Below, piece after piece: positions 7,427 through 14,910 of a DNA stretch of 15,372 nt. The translations under genes were made by a program, and so were the position numbers. Position 1 is the first letter of the stretch, and each line of letters begins with the position of its first letter. Location of the stretch: positions 1 to 15,372 of the forward strand of contig NZ_JALFCU010000054.1 of the NCBI RefSeq assembly GCF_022771645.1, in the 5' to 3' direction. The notes beneath the pieces were generated by a model. That model was not told where the DNA came from and did no database searches. It saw nothing but the letters and a program-made list of their open reading frames with translations. Origin of the DNA: Selenomonas sp. Its GTDB lineage: Bacteria; Bacillota; Negativicutes; Selenomonadales; Selenomonadaceae.

Positions 7427-8719
7427 ATGAACAAACAACATCTGACGGCCGCCGTCCTCAGCGCGGCCATCCTCACGTCATCCCTTCCGCTCACATCGGC
7501 CGCAGCGGCCGTGACGGACGCGAAGCCGCAGGCTGCGACGGTCGCCACGACGACGACGGAGCCGGCCGCGACGAAAGCGGATACGGCCACGACGCCGGCA
7601 AAGACGGACGCGACAGCTTCAACGGCTGACACCGGAAAAGCAGACACCGCTGCAACAACGGACACGGCGAAAACGGAAACAGCAAAGACCGAGCCGGCAA
7701 AAACGGAAACCACCGAAAAAACAGAAACGGCAGCAAAGACCGACGAGGACGCGATCCTCGACAGCCGCAAGATCAGCATCAACCTCGCGGCGCGCTCGCT
7801 TGCCGTGTACGAAGGCACGAAGCGCATCCGCCTCTATCCCATCGGTCCCGGCAAGGAATCGACGCCGACGCCCGTCGGCTATTTCAAAGTCGAGTCGAAA
7901 GACCTCAACCCGACGTGGACGGATCCCGACGATCCGGAGTATTCCATCCCCTCAGGCGACGCGAACCCGCTCGGCTACCGTTGGATGGAGTTCCAGGGCA
8001 ACTACGGCATCCACGGCACGAACAAGCCGGAGTCCATCGGCCATTACGTGTCGAACGGCTGCGTCCGCATGAATGAGAAGGACGTCGAAGCTGTGTTCGA
8101 CCTTGTGAAGGTCGGCACGCCCGTTGAGATCACGTACAACCGCATCGTCGTCGAGAAGACGCCGGACGACCAGGTCGCGTTCTATATTTATCCGGACGGT
8201 TACGACCGCCAGCCGCTCGACGTCGCGGAGGCGACGAAGTGGCTCAAAGGCTACGGCGTGCAGAATTTCATCAGCGACGAGGACATCGAGCAGAAGATTA
8301 TCGCCTCGGACGGCGAGCCGACGTACATCGGCAAGGTCTACAACATCACGGTGAACGGCAAGAAGCTCGAGAACAAGGCCGTCGAGCAGGACGGCATCAC
8401 GTACCTGCCGGCCATCGACCTCGCGGACGCGTCGGGCGTGAACCTCGGCTGGGATGAAAAAGACGAAGTCCTCATCAGCACAATCGGCAAGGCGACGGGC
8501 TACGACAAGAAGGACAACCTTTACTGCAACGCCGACGACGTGACGACGCTGTTCCCGCTGAAAGGCGGCCGCAACGGCAAGGAATATGTCTACAAGACGG
8601 TGAAAGTGCCGCCGAAGACGACGCAGCCCGTGAAGCCTGCGGCGGAGACGGAGAAAACGACGGAGACGGCGGACGCCGCGCAGGCGGGCACGTCTGCAAC
8701 GCAGCCGGAAACGAAATAA
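7427..8719 (+). CDS. Secreted L,D-transpeptidase (YkuD domain) with low-complexity linker
   Basis: This 430-residue exported enzyme probably makes 3-3 peptidoglycan cross-links or attaches proteins to the wall. Residues 1-27 are a signal peptide (short basic start, hydrophobic core, Ala-rich end); there is no lipobox cysteine. Residues about 29-108 are a Thr/Ala/Lys/Glu-rich linker with repeated KTET/AKTE units. The YkuD domain (about 112-235) contains STPTPVGYF, the histidine of IHGTN (H196) and the nucleophile C212 in VSNGCVRM. The usual SHGC histidine is replaced by asparagine (N210). Residues about 300-355 (VYNITVNGKKLE, ITYLPAIDLADASGVNLGWD) resemble the copper-amine-oxidase-N-like 'stalk' module, and a charged tail follows. 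The ribosome-binding site (AAAAGAG, 7411-7417) is weak. Between its own promoter and a strong terminator it looks monocistronic. The substrate is unknown. Confidence 0.88.
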   Translation: MNKQHLTAAVLSAAILTSSLPLTSAAAAVTDAKPQAATVATTTTEPAATKADTATTPAKTDATASTADTGKADTAATTDTAKTETAKTEPAKTETTEKTETAAKTDEDAILDSRKISINLAARSLAVYEGTKRIRLYPIGPGKESTPTPVGYFKVESKDLNPTWTDPDDPEYSIPSGDANPLGYRWMEFQGNYGIHGTNKPESIGHYVSNGCVRMNEKDVEAVFDLVKVGTPVEITYNRIVVEKTPDDQVAFYIYPDGYDRQPLDVAEATKWLKGYGVQNFISDEDIEQKIIASDGEPTYIGKVYNITVNGKKLENKAVEQDGITYLPAIDLADASGVNLGWDEKDEVLISTIGKATGYDKKDNLYCNADDVTTLFPLKGGRNGKEYVYKTVKVPPKTTQPVKPAAETEKTTETADAAQAGTSATQPETK

Positions 8720-8737
8720 AACAGCACACCATTTGAG

Positions 8738-8792
8738 GAGCGATGATAAAAGATTGCCACGCGGCAGGAACTTTTATCATCGCTCTTTTTTT
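8738..8792 (+). terminator. Strong intrinsic terminator between the L,D-transpeptidase gene and polA
   Basis: A perfect 15-bp stem, GAGCGATGATAAAAG (8738-8752) with CTTTTATCATCGCTC (8771-8785), encloses an 18-nt loop. The loop can itself form a small TGCC/GGCA hairpin (8755-8758 with 8763-8766). Seven T residues follow (8786-8792). It lies 18 nt after the L,D-transpeptidase stop and should end that transcript. The polA Shine-Dalgarno sequence AGGAGG (8796-8801) starts 3 nt after the T-tract. Confidence 0.92.
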
Positions 8793-8808
8793 GACAGGAG
8801 GTCATTTC

Positions 8809-11232
8809 ATGAAGCGTTTTGTCATCCTCGACGGCAGCAGCCTGTTCTTCCGCGCGTTCTTCGCCATCCCGCCGCTGACGGCGCCGACGGGCGAGTACAC
8901 GAATGCGATCTTCGGCTTTGCGACGATGTTCCTGAAGCTCGTCAGTGAGCTCAAGCCGGACGAGCTCGTCATCGCGTTCGACAAGAGCCGCCACACGTTC
9001 CGTACGGAGCTCTATCCTGACTACAAGGGCACGCGCGACAAGACGCCTGTAGAGCTCAAGAGCCAGATTCCGCTCTTGCAGGAATTCTCTGCGACGCTCG
9101 GCGTGACGTTCCTTGAAAAGGATAACTACGAGGCTGATGACATCATCGGCACGCTCGCGACGCAGGCGGCCGCCGCAGGCTATGAGGCCATGGTCGTCAC
9201 GGGCGACCGCGATGCGTTGCAGCTCGTGCGCCCGAATCTGCGCGTGCTCATGACGAAGAAGGGCATCACGGATCTCAAGGCGTACGACGAGGCGGCATTC
9301 ACGGAAGAATACCAGATGCCGCCCATCAAACTCATCGACCTCAAGGGCCTCATGGGCGACTCGTCCGACAACATTCCGGGCGTGCCGGGCGTCGGGCCGA
9401 AGACGGCGACGAAGCTGCTGCTGGAATACGGTTCGCTCGAGAACGTGCTTGACCATGCCGCGGACGTCAAGGGCAAGAAGCTCAAAGAAAATCTGACGAC
9501 ATTTGCCGACCAAGCGCGCCTTTCGAAGACGCTCGCGACGATCAACTGCGCGGTGCCCGACCTGGCTGCACCAGGTGCGTATGCGATGAAGCCAGATTTT
9601 GAGCGCTTCACGGCATTCTGCCAGCGCTACAACCTCAATGCCGTGCTCGCGCGTGGCAAGAAGCTGTTCGCTCCGGCCGTGCCGCCAAAAAAAACGGAGG
9701 AGCTGACGCTCACAGCTGACGTGCCGCCGCTCTCCACGATCGAAGTCGAGGCAACGGGTCATCACGTCGTGTTCGATTGGAAGGCGTGCCTGAAGGACGG
9801 CATGACATTCGACGACGGCAAGCCTGTCGACGACCTCAAGCTCATGGCGTATCTCCTGCACCCCGAGGCGTCCGAGTACACGATTCCCGCGCTCCTTGCG
9901 GAGTTTTTTCCGGAAGAAATCCAGCCGGACGCGTTGTCGAAAGAAGACGTCGCCCATGCCATCGAGCGCCTTGCCGCGCCGATGCGCGCGCGGCTCGCGG
10001 CGCTCGGCCTGACGAACGTGTACGAGACGATCGAGCTGCCGCTCGTGCCTGTCCTCTTTTCGATGGAGCAGACGGGCGTTTATGTGAACCGCGAACATCT
10101 CTCGCAGAAGGCCGAGGTCATCGGCGATAAGATCAAGGGGCTCGAGCAGGACATTTACACGCTCGCGGGCAAGACGTTCAAGATCAACTCGCCGAAACAG
10201 CTCGCAGGCGTCTTGTTCGACGACCTTGGCCTGCCGCCCGTCAAGAAGACGAAGACGGGCTACTCGACAAACGCCGAGGTGCTCGAGCAGCTCAGATACC
10301 AGCATCCGATCATCGAGTGCATCCTCGCGTATCGCCTTTGGACGAAATTGAAATCGACGTATCTCGATGGCATCGCAGGACTCATCGACGAAACGACGAA
10401 TCGCGTGCACACGAGCTTCAACCAGACGGTCACGGCGACGGGGCGCCTGTCGAGCTCCGACCCGAACCTGCAGAACATCCCCGTGCGCACGGAGGAAGGG
10501 AAGGCCATCCGCGCGCTGTTCGAGCCAGGCGAGGGCTATGAGGCGATGCTCTCGGCTGACTACTCGCAGATCGAGCTGCGCTTGCTCGCGCATCTCTCGC
10601 AGGACGCAAACTTCATCGAGGCGTTCCGCGAAGGGCAGGACATCCACGCGCGCACGGCAGCCGAGGTGTTCCATGTGCCGCTCGCGGACGTCACGCCCGA
10701 GGAGCGCCGCAAGGCGAAGGCCGTGAACTTCGGCATCGTCTACGGCATCAGCGACTTCGGACTGTCGCGCGACCTCCACATTTCGCGCAAGGAAGCGGCC
10801 GGCTACATCGACGAATACTTCACGCGCTACCCGGGCGTCAAAGCGTTCATGGATCGCGTCGTCGAGGAAGCGCACAAGACGGGCGCGGTCACGACGATGT
10901 ACGGCCGCCGCCGCGAGCTCCCGGCCATCCACAGCAAGAATTTCAACCAGCGCTCGCTCGCCGAGCGCATGGCGATGAACACGCCCATCCAGGGAACGGC
11001 CGCCGACATCATCAAGCTCGCGATGATCCGCGCCGACCGCATGCTGCGCGCGGCAAATGTCAAGAGCCGCATCCTCCTGCAAGTCCACGACGAGCTCGTG
11101 CTCGAAGTCGTGGACGAAGAGATTCCGCAGGTCAAGGAAATCCTCAAAGAAGCGATGGAACACGCGGCGGAGCTCTCCGTGCCGCTCGTCATCGACATCA
11201 ATGTCGGCAAGAACTGGGCGGAGGCCAAATGA
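8809..11232 (+). CDS. polA: DNA polymerase I
   Basis: Fills gaps and removes RNA primers during repair and lagging-strand synthesis. The 807-residue protein has an N-terminal 5'-3' (FEN-type) nuclease (about 1-290: LDGSSLFFRAF, FDKSRHTFR, YKGTRDKTP, EADDIIGTLA, VTGDRDALQL, GDSSDNIPGVPGVGPKTA). A shrunken middle region follows (about 300-395), then the polymerase domain. Motif A is SADYSQIELR (D584), the O-helix motif is RRKAKAVNFGIVYG and motif C is VHDEL (D761, E762). The middle segment lacks the acidic DxE start of a proofreading exonuclease and keeps only a DDLKLMAYLLHP remnant near 341-352, so 3'-5' activity is unlikely. It is shorter than E. coli Pol I (928) and Taq (832). I chose ATG 8809 (AGGAGG, 7 nt); the in-frame ATG at 8743 lies inside the terminator stem. 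Its stop overlaps coaE (ATGA). Confidence 0.96.
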   Translation: MKRFVILDGSSLFFRAFFAIPPLTAPTGEYTNAIFGFATMFLKLVSELKPDELVIAFDKSRHTFRTELYPDYKGTRDKTPVELKSQIPLLQEFSATLGVTFLEKDNYEADDIIGTLATQAAAAGYEAMVVTGDRDALQLVRPNLRVLMTKKGITDLKAYDEAAFTEEYQMPPIKLIDLKGLMGDSSDNIPGVPGVGPKTATKLLLEYGSLENVLDHAADVKGKKLKENLTTFADQARLSKTLATINCAVPDLAAPGAYAMKPDFERFTAFCQRYNLNAVLARGKKLFAPAVPPKKTEELTLTADVPPLSTIEVEATGHHVVFDWKACLKDGMTFDDGKPVDDLKLMAYLLHPEASEYTIPALLAEFFPEEIQPDALSKEDVAHAIERLAAPMRARLAALGLTNVYETIELPLVPVLFSMEQTGVYVNREHLSQKAEVIGDKIKGLEQDIYTLAGKTFKINSPKQLAGVLFDDLGLPPVKKTKTGYSTNAEVLEQLRYQHPIIECILAYRLWTKLKSTYLDGIAGLIDETTNRVHTSFNQTVTATGRLSSSDPNLQNIPVRTEEGKAIRALFEPGEGYEAMLSADYSQIELRLLAHLSQDANFIEAFREGQDIHARTAAEVFHVPLADVTPEERRKAKAVNFGIVYGISDFGLSRDLHISRKEAAGYIDEYFTRYPGVKAFMDRVVEEAHKTGAVTTMYGRRRELPAIHSKNFNQRSLAERMAMNTPIQGTAADIIKLAMIRADRMLRAANVKSRILLQVHDELVLEVVDEEIPQVKEILKEAMEHAAELSVPLVIDINVGKNWAEAK

Positions 11233-11912
11233 TGCGTGTCATCGGACTGACGGGCGGCATCGCCTGCGGAAAGTCTACGGTATCGTCAATCCTCAAGTCC
11301 CTCGGCGCAAAGATCATCGACGCGGACAAGATGGCGCACGAGCTTATGCAGCCGAAGCAGGCGCTGTACAATCTCTACGTCGCGCATTGGGGAGAGCGCA
11401 TCCTGACGGAGCACGCGACGCTCGACCGCCGCGCCGTCGGCGCGATTGTCTTTGGCGATGCGGAAGAACGCGCTTGGCTCGACCGCGCCGCGCATCCCGT
11501 GCTTGAAGCCGAGCTGCGGCGCCGCCTCAAGGCGCTCCGGAAAAAGCATAAGGACGTCGTCGTGCTCGACGTGCCGCTGCTGTTCGAATCCGGATGGGAC
11601 GCATACGCCGACGAGATCTGGGTCGCGTCCATCCCGGAGGCGCTCCAGGTCGAGCGCCTGAAGGCGCGCAATCATCTGACGGAGGCGGAAGCCTGCGCTC
11701 GCATCGCGGCGCAGATGCCGCTCGCGGAGAAACGCGCGCGCGCCGACGTCGTCCTCGACAACAGCGGCACGCGCGAATATTTGACGGAGCAAGTTCGTGC
11801 GGCATATTTTCATGCAAAAAAAGGATTTTCGTCCCCTGCGTCGAATGAAAGTAACGTAAACGAATCGAAATCAGAAACAATTGCAGGAGGGACCCCGAAT
11901 GGAAACCTTTGA
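11229..11912 (+). CDS. coaE: Dephospho-CoA kinase
   Basis: Phosphorylates the 3'-hydroxyl of dephospho-CoA, the last step of coenzyme A synthesis. The 227-residue protein starts with a P-loop (GGIACGKST, residues 9-17), then IIDADKMAHEL and the conserved VVVLDVPLLFESGW, followed by a lid region rich in arginine (QVERLKARNHLTEAEACARI) and VLDNSGTREYL. Two tandem ATGs compete: 11229 overlaps the polA stop, while 11232 has the better spacing (7 nt) to GGAGG (11220-11224). The known fold ends near residue 198; the last 29 residues or so are Ser/Asn-rich and unlike CoaE. This tail is encoded by AT-richer DNA that includes the pnp ribosome-binding site, and the frame stops 14 nt inside pnp. CoaE is commonly found next to polA in Firmicutes. 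Confidence 0.94.
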   Translation: MMRVIGLTGGIACGKSTVSSILKSLGAKIIDADKMAHELMQPKQALYNLYVAHWGERILTEHATLDRRAVGAIVFGDAEERAWLDRAAHPVLEAELRRRLKALRKKHKDVVVLDVPLLFESGWDAYADEIWVASIPEALQVERLKARNHLTEAEACARIAAQMPLAEKRARADVVLDNSGTREYLTEQVRAAYFHAKKGFSSPASNESNVNESKSETIAGGTPNGNL

Positions 11913-13968
11913 AATGGAAGTGGGCGGCCGGAAGCTCACGCTCGAGCACGGCAAGATGGCGAAGCAGGCGAATGGCGCCGTGCTCGTGCGCTACGGCGAC
12001 ACGGTCGTGCTCGTGACGGCGACGATGTCGAAAGAGCCGCGCGAGGGCGTCGACTTTTTCCCGCTGACGGTCGACTATGAGGAAAAGATGTACGCGGCCG
12101 GCAAGATCCCCGGCGGCTTCATCAAGCGCGAAGGCCGTCCGTCGAGCGACGCGACGCTCTGCGCGCGCCTCATCGACCGCCCCATTCGCCCGCTGTTCCC
12201 AAAAGGTTTCCGCAACGACGTGCAGATCGTCGCGACGGTGCTCTCGGTCGACCAGGACAATGCGCCCGAGATCGCGGGCATGATCGGCGCGAGCGCGGCG
12301 CTGACGGTTTCGGACATCCCGTTCGACGGCCCGATCGCGGGCGTGCGTGTCGGCCGCGTCAATGACGAATTCGTCATCAACCCGACGGAGGAGCAGCGCG
12401 CCGTTTCGACGCTGAACCTCACGGTCGCGGGCTCGCACGACGCCGTCATGATGGTCGAGGCGGGCGCGCAGGAGCTCTCGGAGGAGGTCGTGCTCGACGC
12501 GATCCTCTTCGGCCACAAGGAGATCCAGCGCATCGTCGCGTTCCAGCAGGACATGCAGCGCGCGTGCGGCAAGGAGAAGCGGCAGCCGCATCTCTTCCTG
12601 CCGCCGCCCGAGCTCGAGCAGGCCATGGACGACTACGCGCGCGAGCGCCTCGATGAGGCGACGCGCAACCCGGACAAGCTCGACCGCGACGCGCACATCG
12701 GCGCGATAGCAGCCGACGTCACGGAACATTTCCTGCAGGATTTCCCCGACATGGAAAAGGAGATCGCGAGCGCGTTCCACGACCTCGAAAAATCCGTCGT
12801 GCGCCATATGATCACGCATGAAAAAATCCGCCCGGACGGCCGCGGCCTCGAAGAAGTCCGTCCCATCAGCTGCGAAGTCGGCCTTTTGCCGCGCACGCAC
12901 GGCTCGGCGCTGTTCACGCGCGGCCAGACGCAGGTGCTGTCCGTCACGACGCTCGGAGCCCTTGGCGACGAGCAGGTCATCGACGGCCTCGGCCCTGAGA
13001 CGACGAAGCATTACATTCATCATTACAATTTCCCCGGCTACTGCGTCGGCGAGGCGCGCCCGATGCGCAGCCCCGGTCGTCGCGAAATCGGCCACGGCGC
13101 GCTCGCAGAGCGCGCGCTGCTGCCGGTTGTGCCGCCCATCGAGGAGTTCCCGTACACCGTGCGCGTCGTCTCGGAAGTGCTCGAATCGAACGGCTCGAGC
13201 TCGCAGGCGTCCGTTTGCGGCAGCACGATGTCGCTCATGAATGCCGGCGTGCCGATCAAGCGCCCCGTCTCGGGCGTGGCGATGGGCCTCGTCAAAGAGG
13301 GCGACGCCTACACGATTCTCACGGACATCCAGGGCATGGAGGATGCGCTCGGCGACATGGACTTCAAGGTCGCGGGCACGCCCGAGGGCATCACGGCCAT
13401 CCAGATGGACATCAAGGTCGACGGCCTGTCGCGCGACATCCTCGCCTCCGCGCTCGCCCAGGCAAAGCGCGGTCGCGCATTCATCCTCGGCAAGATGCTT
13501 GAGTGCATCTCTGAACCCGCGAAGGAGCTCTCGCCGTACGCGCCGCGCGTCGAGACCATCACGATTCCGACAGAGAAGATCCGCGACGTCATCGGCACGG
13601 GCGGCAAGGTCGTGCGCGGCATCACGGACGAGACGGATGTCGATATCGACATCCACGAGGACGGCAACATCTTCATCACATCGAACGACGCCGAGGGCAT
13701 GGCGAAAGCGAAGGCCATGATCCACGATATCGTGCGCGACGTCGAAGTCGGCGAGGTTTACACGGGCACGGTTACGCGCCTGCTGAAATTCGGCGCGTTC
13801 GTCCAGATCCTGCCGAACAAGGAAGGCCTGTGCCACATCTCGCAGCTCGCGAAGCGCCGCGTCGAAAAGGTCGAAGACGTTGTGAAGATCGGCGACCAGC
13901 TGACCGTCAAAGTCGTTGAGATCGACGAGAAAGGGCGTATCAACCTGTCGCACAAGGCGACGCTGTGA
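11899..13968 (+). CDS. pnp: Polyribonucleotide nucleotidyltransferase (PNPase)
   Basis: Degrades RNA 3' to 5' by phosphorolysis, or adds tails in reverse. The 689-residue protein has the full layout: first RNase PH-like domain (about 1-215: GKIPGGFIKREGRPSSDATLC), helical linker, second RNase PH-like domain (about 305-540), KH domain (about 550-610, with IGTGGKVVRGI giving GTGG as the GxxG loop) and a C-terminal S1 domain (about 617-685: GEVYTGTVTRLLKFGAFVQI). The active site is intact: NGSSSQASVCG, and EDALGDMDFKVAG with D482 and D488 matching the E. coli pair D486/D492. The start at 11899 has AGGAGG (11885-11890) 8 nt upstream; an in-frame TTG at 11881 is upstream of that site and rejected. 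It overlaps coaE by 14 nt. Confidence 0.97.
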   Translation: METFEMEVGGRKLTLEHGKMAKQANGAVLVRYGDTVVLVTATMSKEPREGVDFFPLTVDYEEKMYAAGKIPGGFIKREGRPSSDATLCARLIDRPIRPLFPKGFRNDVQIVATVLSVDQDNAPEIAGMIGASAALTVSDIPFDGPIAGVRVGRVNDEFVINPTEEQRAVSTLNLTVAGSHDAVMMVEAGAQELSEEVVLDAILFGHKEIQRIVAFQQDMQRACGKEKRQPHLFLPPPELEQAMDDYARERLDEATRNPDKLDRDAHIGAIAADVTEHFLQDFPDMEKEIASAFHDLEKSVVRHMITHEKIRPDGRGLEEVRPISCEVGLLPRTHGSALFTRGQTQVLSVTTLGALGDEQVIDGLGPETTKHYIHHYNFPGYCVGEARPMRSPGRREIGHGALAERALLPVVPPIEEFPYTVRVVSEVLESNGSSSQASVCGSTMSLMNAGVPIKRPVSGVAMGLVKEGDAYTILTDIQGMEDALGDMDFKVAGTPEGITAIQMDIKVDGLSRDILASALAQAKRGRAFILGKMLECISEPAKELSPYAPRVETITIPTEKIRDVIGTGGKVVRGITDETDVDIDIHEDGNIFITSNDAEGMAKAKAMIHDIVRDVEVGEVYTGTVTRLLKFGAFVQILPNKEGLCHISQLAKRRVEKVEDVVKIGDQLTVKVVEIDEKGRINLSHKATL

Positions 13969-14008
13969 TGCGTTTGCAGATGCAGTTTGATTTTTTGGAG
14001 GCTTTTTC

Positions 14009-14560
14009 ATGGCAGACAGATATTATCGTTTGACGGTGGCCGGCGTGACGCGCGAGCTGCCAATCCTCAACGTGACGGACACGCTCGCGATCGCGGGCTT
14101 CGTCATGCTCGGCGACGTTGAGCTCGTCGACGCGTGCGCGGCCGAGATGGCACGGCACGTGCCGCAGGACATTGACGTCATCCTCACGGCGGAGACGAAG
14201 GGCATCCCGTTCGCAGCCGAGCTCGCGAAGCGCATCGGCCAGAAGCGTTACGTCGTCGCGCGCAAATCCGTCAAGGCGTACATGGAGCATCCGCTCTGGG
14301 TGAAGGACGTCTCGATCACGACGGAAGGCGAGCAGATGCTCTGCCTCGACGGCCCGGACATCGAGCGCATCAAAGGGCATAACGTCCTGCTCCTCGATGA
14401 CGTCATCAGCACGGGCGGTTCGATTCAGGCGCTCCGCGAGCTTGCCGAGCAGGCGGGCGGCCGCGTCATCGGCCAGGCCGCCGCGCTCGCCGAAGGCGAC
14501 GCCGCCGACCGCGACGACATCATTTATCTCGAGAAGCTGCCGTTGTTCGATGCGCAATGA
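14009..14560 (+). CDS. Adenine phosphoribosyltransferase-like protein
   Basis: A type I phosphoribosyltransferase of 183 residues, probably used in purine salvage (base plus PRPP to nucleotide plus pyrophosphate). The PRPP-binding loop VLLLDDVISTGGSI (residues 126-139) has the paired acids D130/D131 and the TGGS turn. TAETKGIPFAAELAK is the second phosphoribosyltransferase landmark, and YVVARKSVKAYM supplies the RK motif seen in Apt proteins. The N-terminus YYRLTVAGVTRELPI and the end DDIIYLEKLPLF match a clade I recall as annotated 'adenine phosphoribosyltransferase' in gut Firmicutes, so the base specificity is inferred; hypoxanthine or xanthine cannot be excluded. GGAGG (13997-14001) lies 7 nt before the ATG. 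It follows pnp by 40 nt with no convincing terminator or promoter between, so it is probably the last gene of the polA-coaE-pnp cluster. Confidence 0.83.
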   Translation: MADRYYRLTVAGVTRELPILNVTDTLAIAGFVMLGDVELVDACAAEMARHVPQDIDVILTAETKGIPFAAELAKRIGQKRYVVARKSVKAYMEHPLWVKDVSITTEGEQMLCLDGPDIERIKGHNVLLLDDVISTGGSIQALRELAEQAGGRVIGQAAALAEGDAADRDDIIYLEKLPLFDAQ

Positions 14561-14568
14561 AAAAATAC

Positions 14569-14597
14569 TTGCATGTTCCAAGATTTTATGGTAGCAT
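14569..14597 (+). promoter_or_regulatory. Sigma-70 type promoter with extended -10, for the leuA leader
   Basis: TTGCAT (14569-14574) and TAGCAT (14592-14597) are 17 nt apart, with TG at 14589-14590 giving an extended -10 (TGGTAGCAT). The -35 begins 9 nt after the preceding stop codon. Transcription would start near 14604-14605, just ahead of the T-box stem I. The layout closely matches the promoter at 7344-7372. Confidence 0.65.
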
Positions 14598-14604
14598 AGC
14601 AACC

Positions 14605-14892
14605 AATGAAACAACTTTACACAGCAAATGCGTTGCAGAGGAATATTAGGACGCGTGGAGTGGATAGAGAGCATCGGCTTGGTGGAACGATGCCGCAAGA
14701 TGCGTACCGAACTCGCCTTGAAGCAGCCCGCTGAATTTTGTGCACGAATGTGTAGGCGGCGCCGGAGAGCTCTCCGTTATCATGGAGCAGGATATGTTGG
14801 TATCCGGATGAGGCGCCGTTGTTTGGCGCGAAATTGAGTGGTAACACGAAGGTCAGAGCCTTTCGTCTCATTATGAGGCGAAAGGCTTTTTT
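14605..14892 (+). ncRNA. T-box leader (tRNA-Leu sensing riboswitch) of leuA
   Basis: The leader senses uncharged tRNA and controls a terminator. Stem I can be drawn as GTTGC (14632-14636) with GCAGC (14723-14727), ACGCGT (14651-14656) with ATGCGT (14700-14705), and an apical stem GCATCG/CGATGC (14671-14676, 14688-14693) closing the loop GCTTGGTGGAA. The specifier region GAA-CTC-GCC places a CUC leucine codon at 14712-14714, in agreement with leuA downstream. Central hairpins include GGATA/TATCC and a GGCGCC-rich stem. The T-box bulge is TGGTAAC (14839-14845). It is flanked by TGAG (14835-14838), which pairs with CTCA (14867-14870), and by ACGAAGG (14846-14852), which pairs with CCTTTCGT (14859-14866) with one base bulged. 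TGGT suits the A73 end of tRNA-Leu. The bulge departs from the consensus UGGNACC. This accounts for the 350-base stretch without a gene. Confidence 0.88.
14857..14892 (+). terminator. T-box regulated terminator ahead of leuA
   Basis: AGCCTTTCGTCTC (14857-14869) pairs with GAGGCGAAAGGCT (14875-14887) around the loop ATTAT, with one T-G wobble, and six T residues end at 14892. Its 5' arm is also the 3' half of the antiterminator, so uncharged tRNA-Leu should disrupt it. It probably also ends any transcript running in from the phosphoribosyltransferase gene, since no other terminator is visible after that gene. The leuA Shine-Dalgarno sequence follows at once. Confidence 0.92.
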
Positions 14893-14910
14893 GTGAGGGA
14901 GGACAAAATC

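Noticed and set aside
8743..8808. In-frame upstream start that would extend PolA by 22 residues
   Set aside because: The ATG lies inside the 15-bp terminator stem with a site too close to act as ribosome-binding site; AGGAGG precedes ATG 8809, and the family begins with a sequence like MKRFVILDG.
8590..11163. An 857-codon minus-strand open frame opposite polA
   Set aside because: Same mirror effect; no motif, and the plus strand encodes an intact DNA polymerase I.
13969..14008. Possible terminator after pnp (T-run at 13991-13996)
   Set aside because: No stem of useful length precedes the T-run; it simply adjoins the ribosome-binding site of the next gene.
11527..14010. An 827-codon minus-strand open frame opposite coaE and pnp
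   Set aside because: Same composition artefact; it spans two well-supported plus-strand genes and has no recognisable domain.
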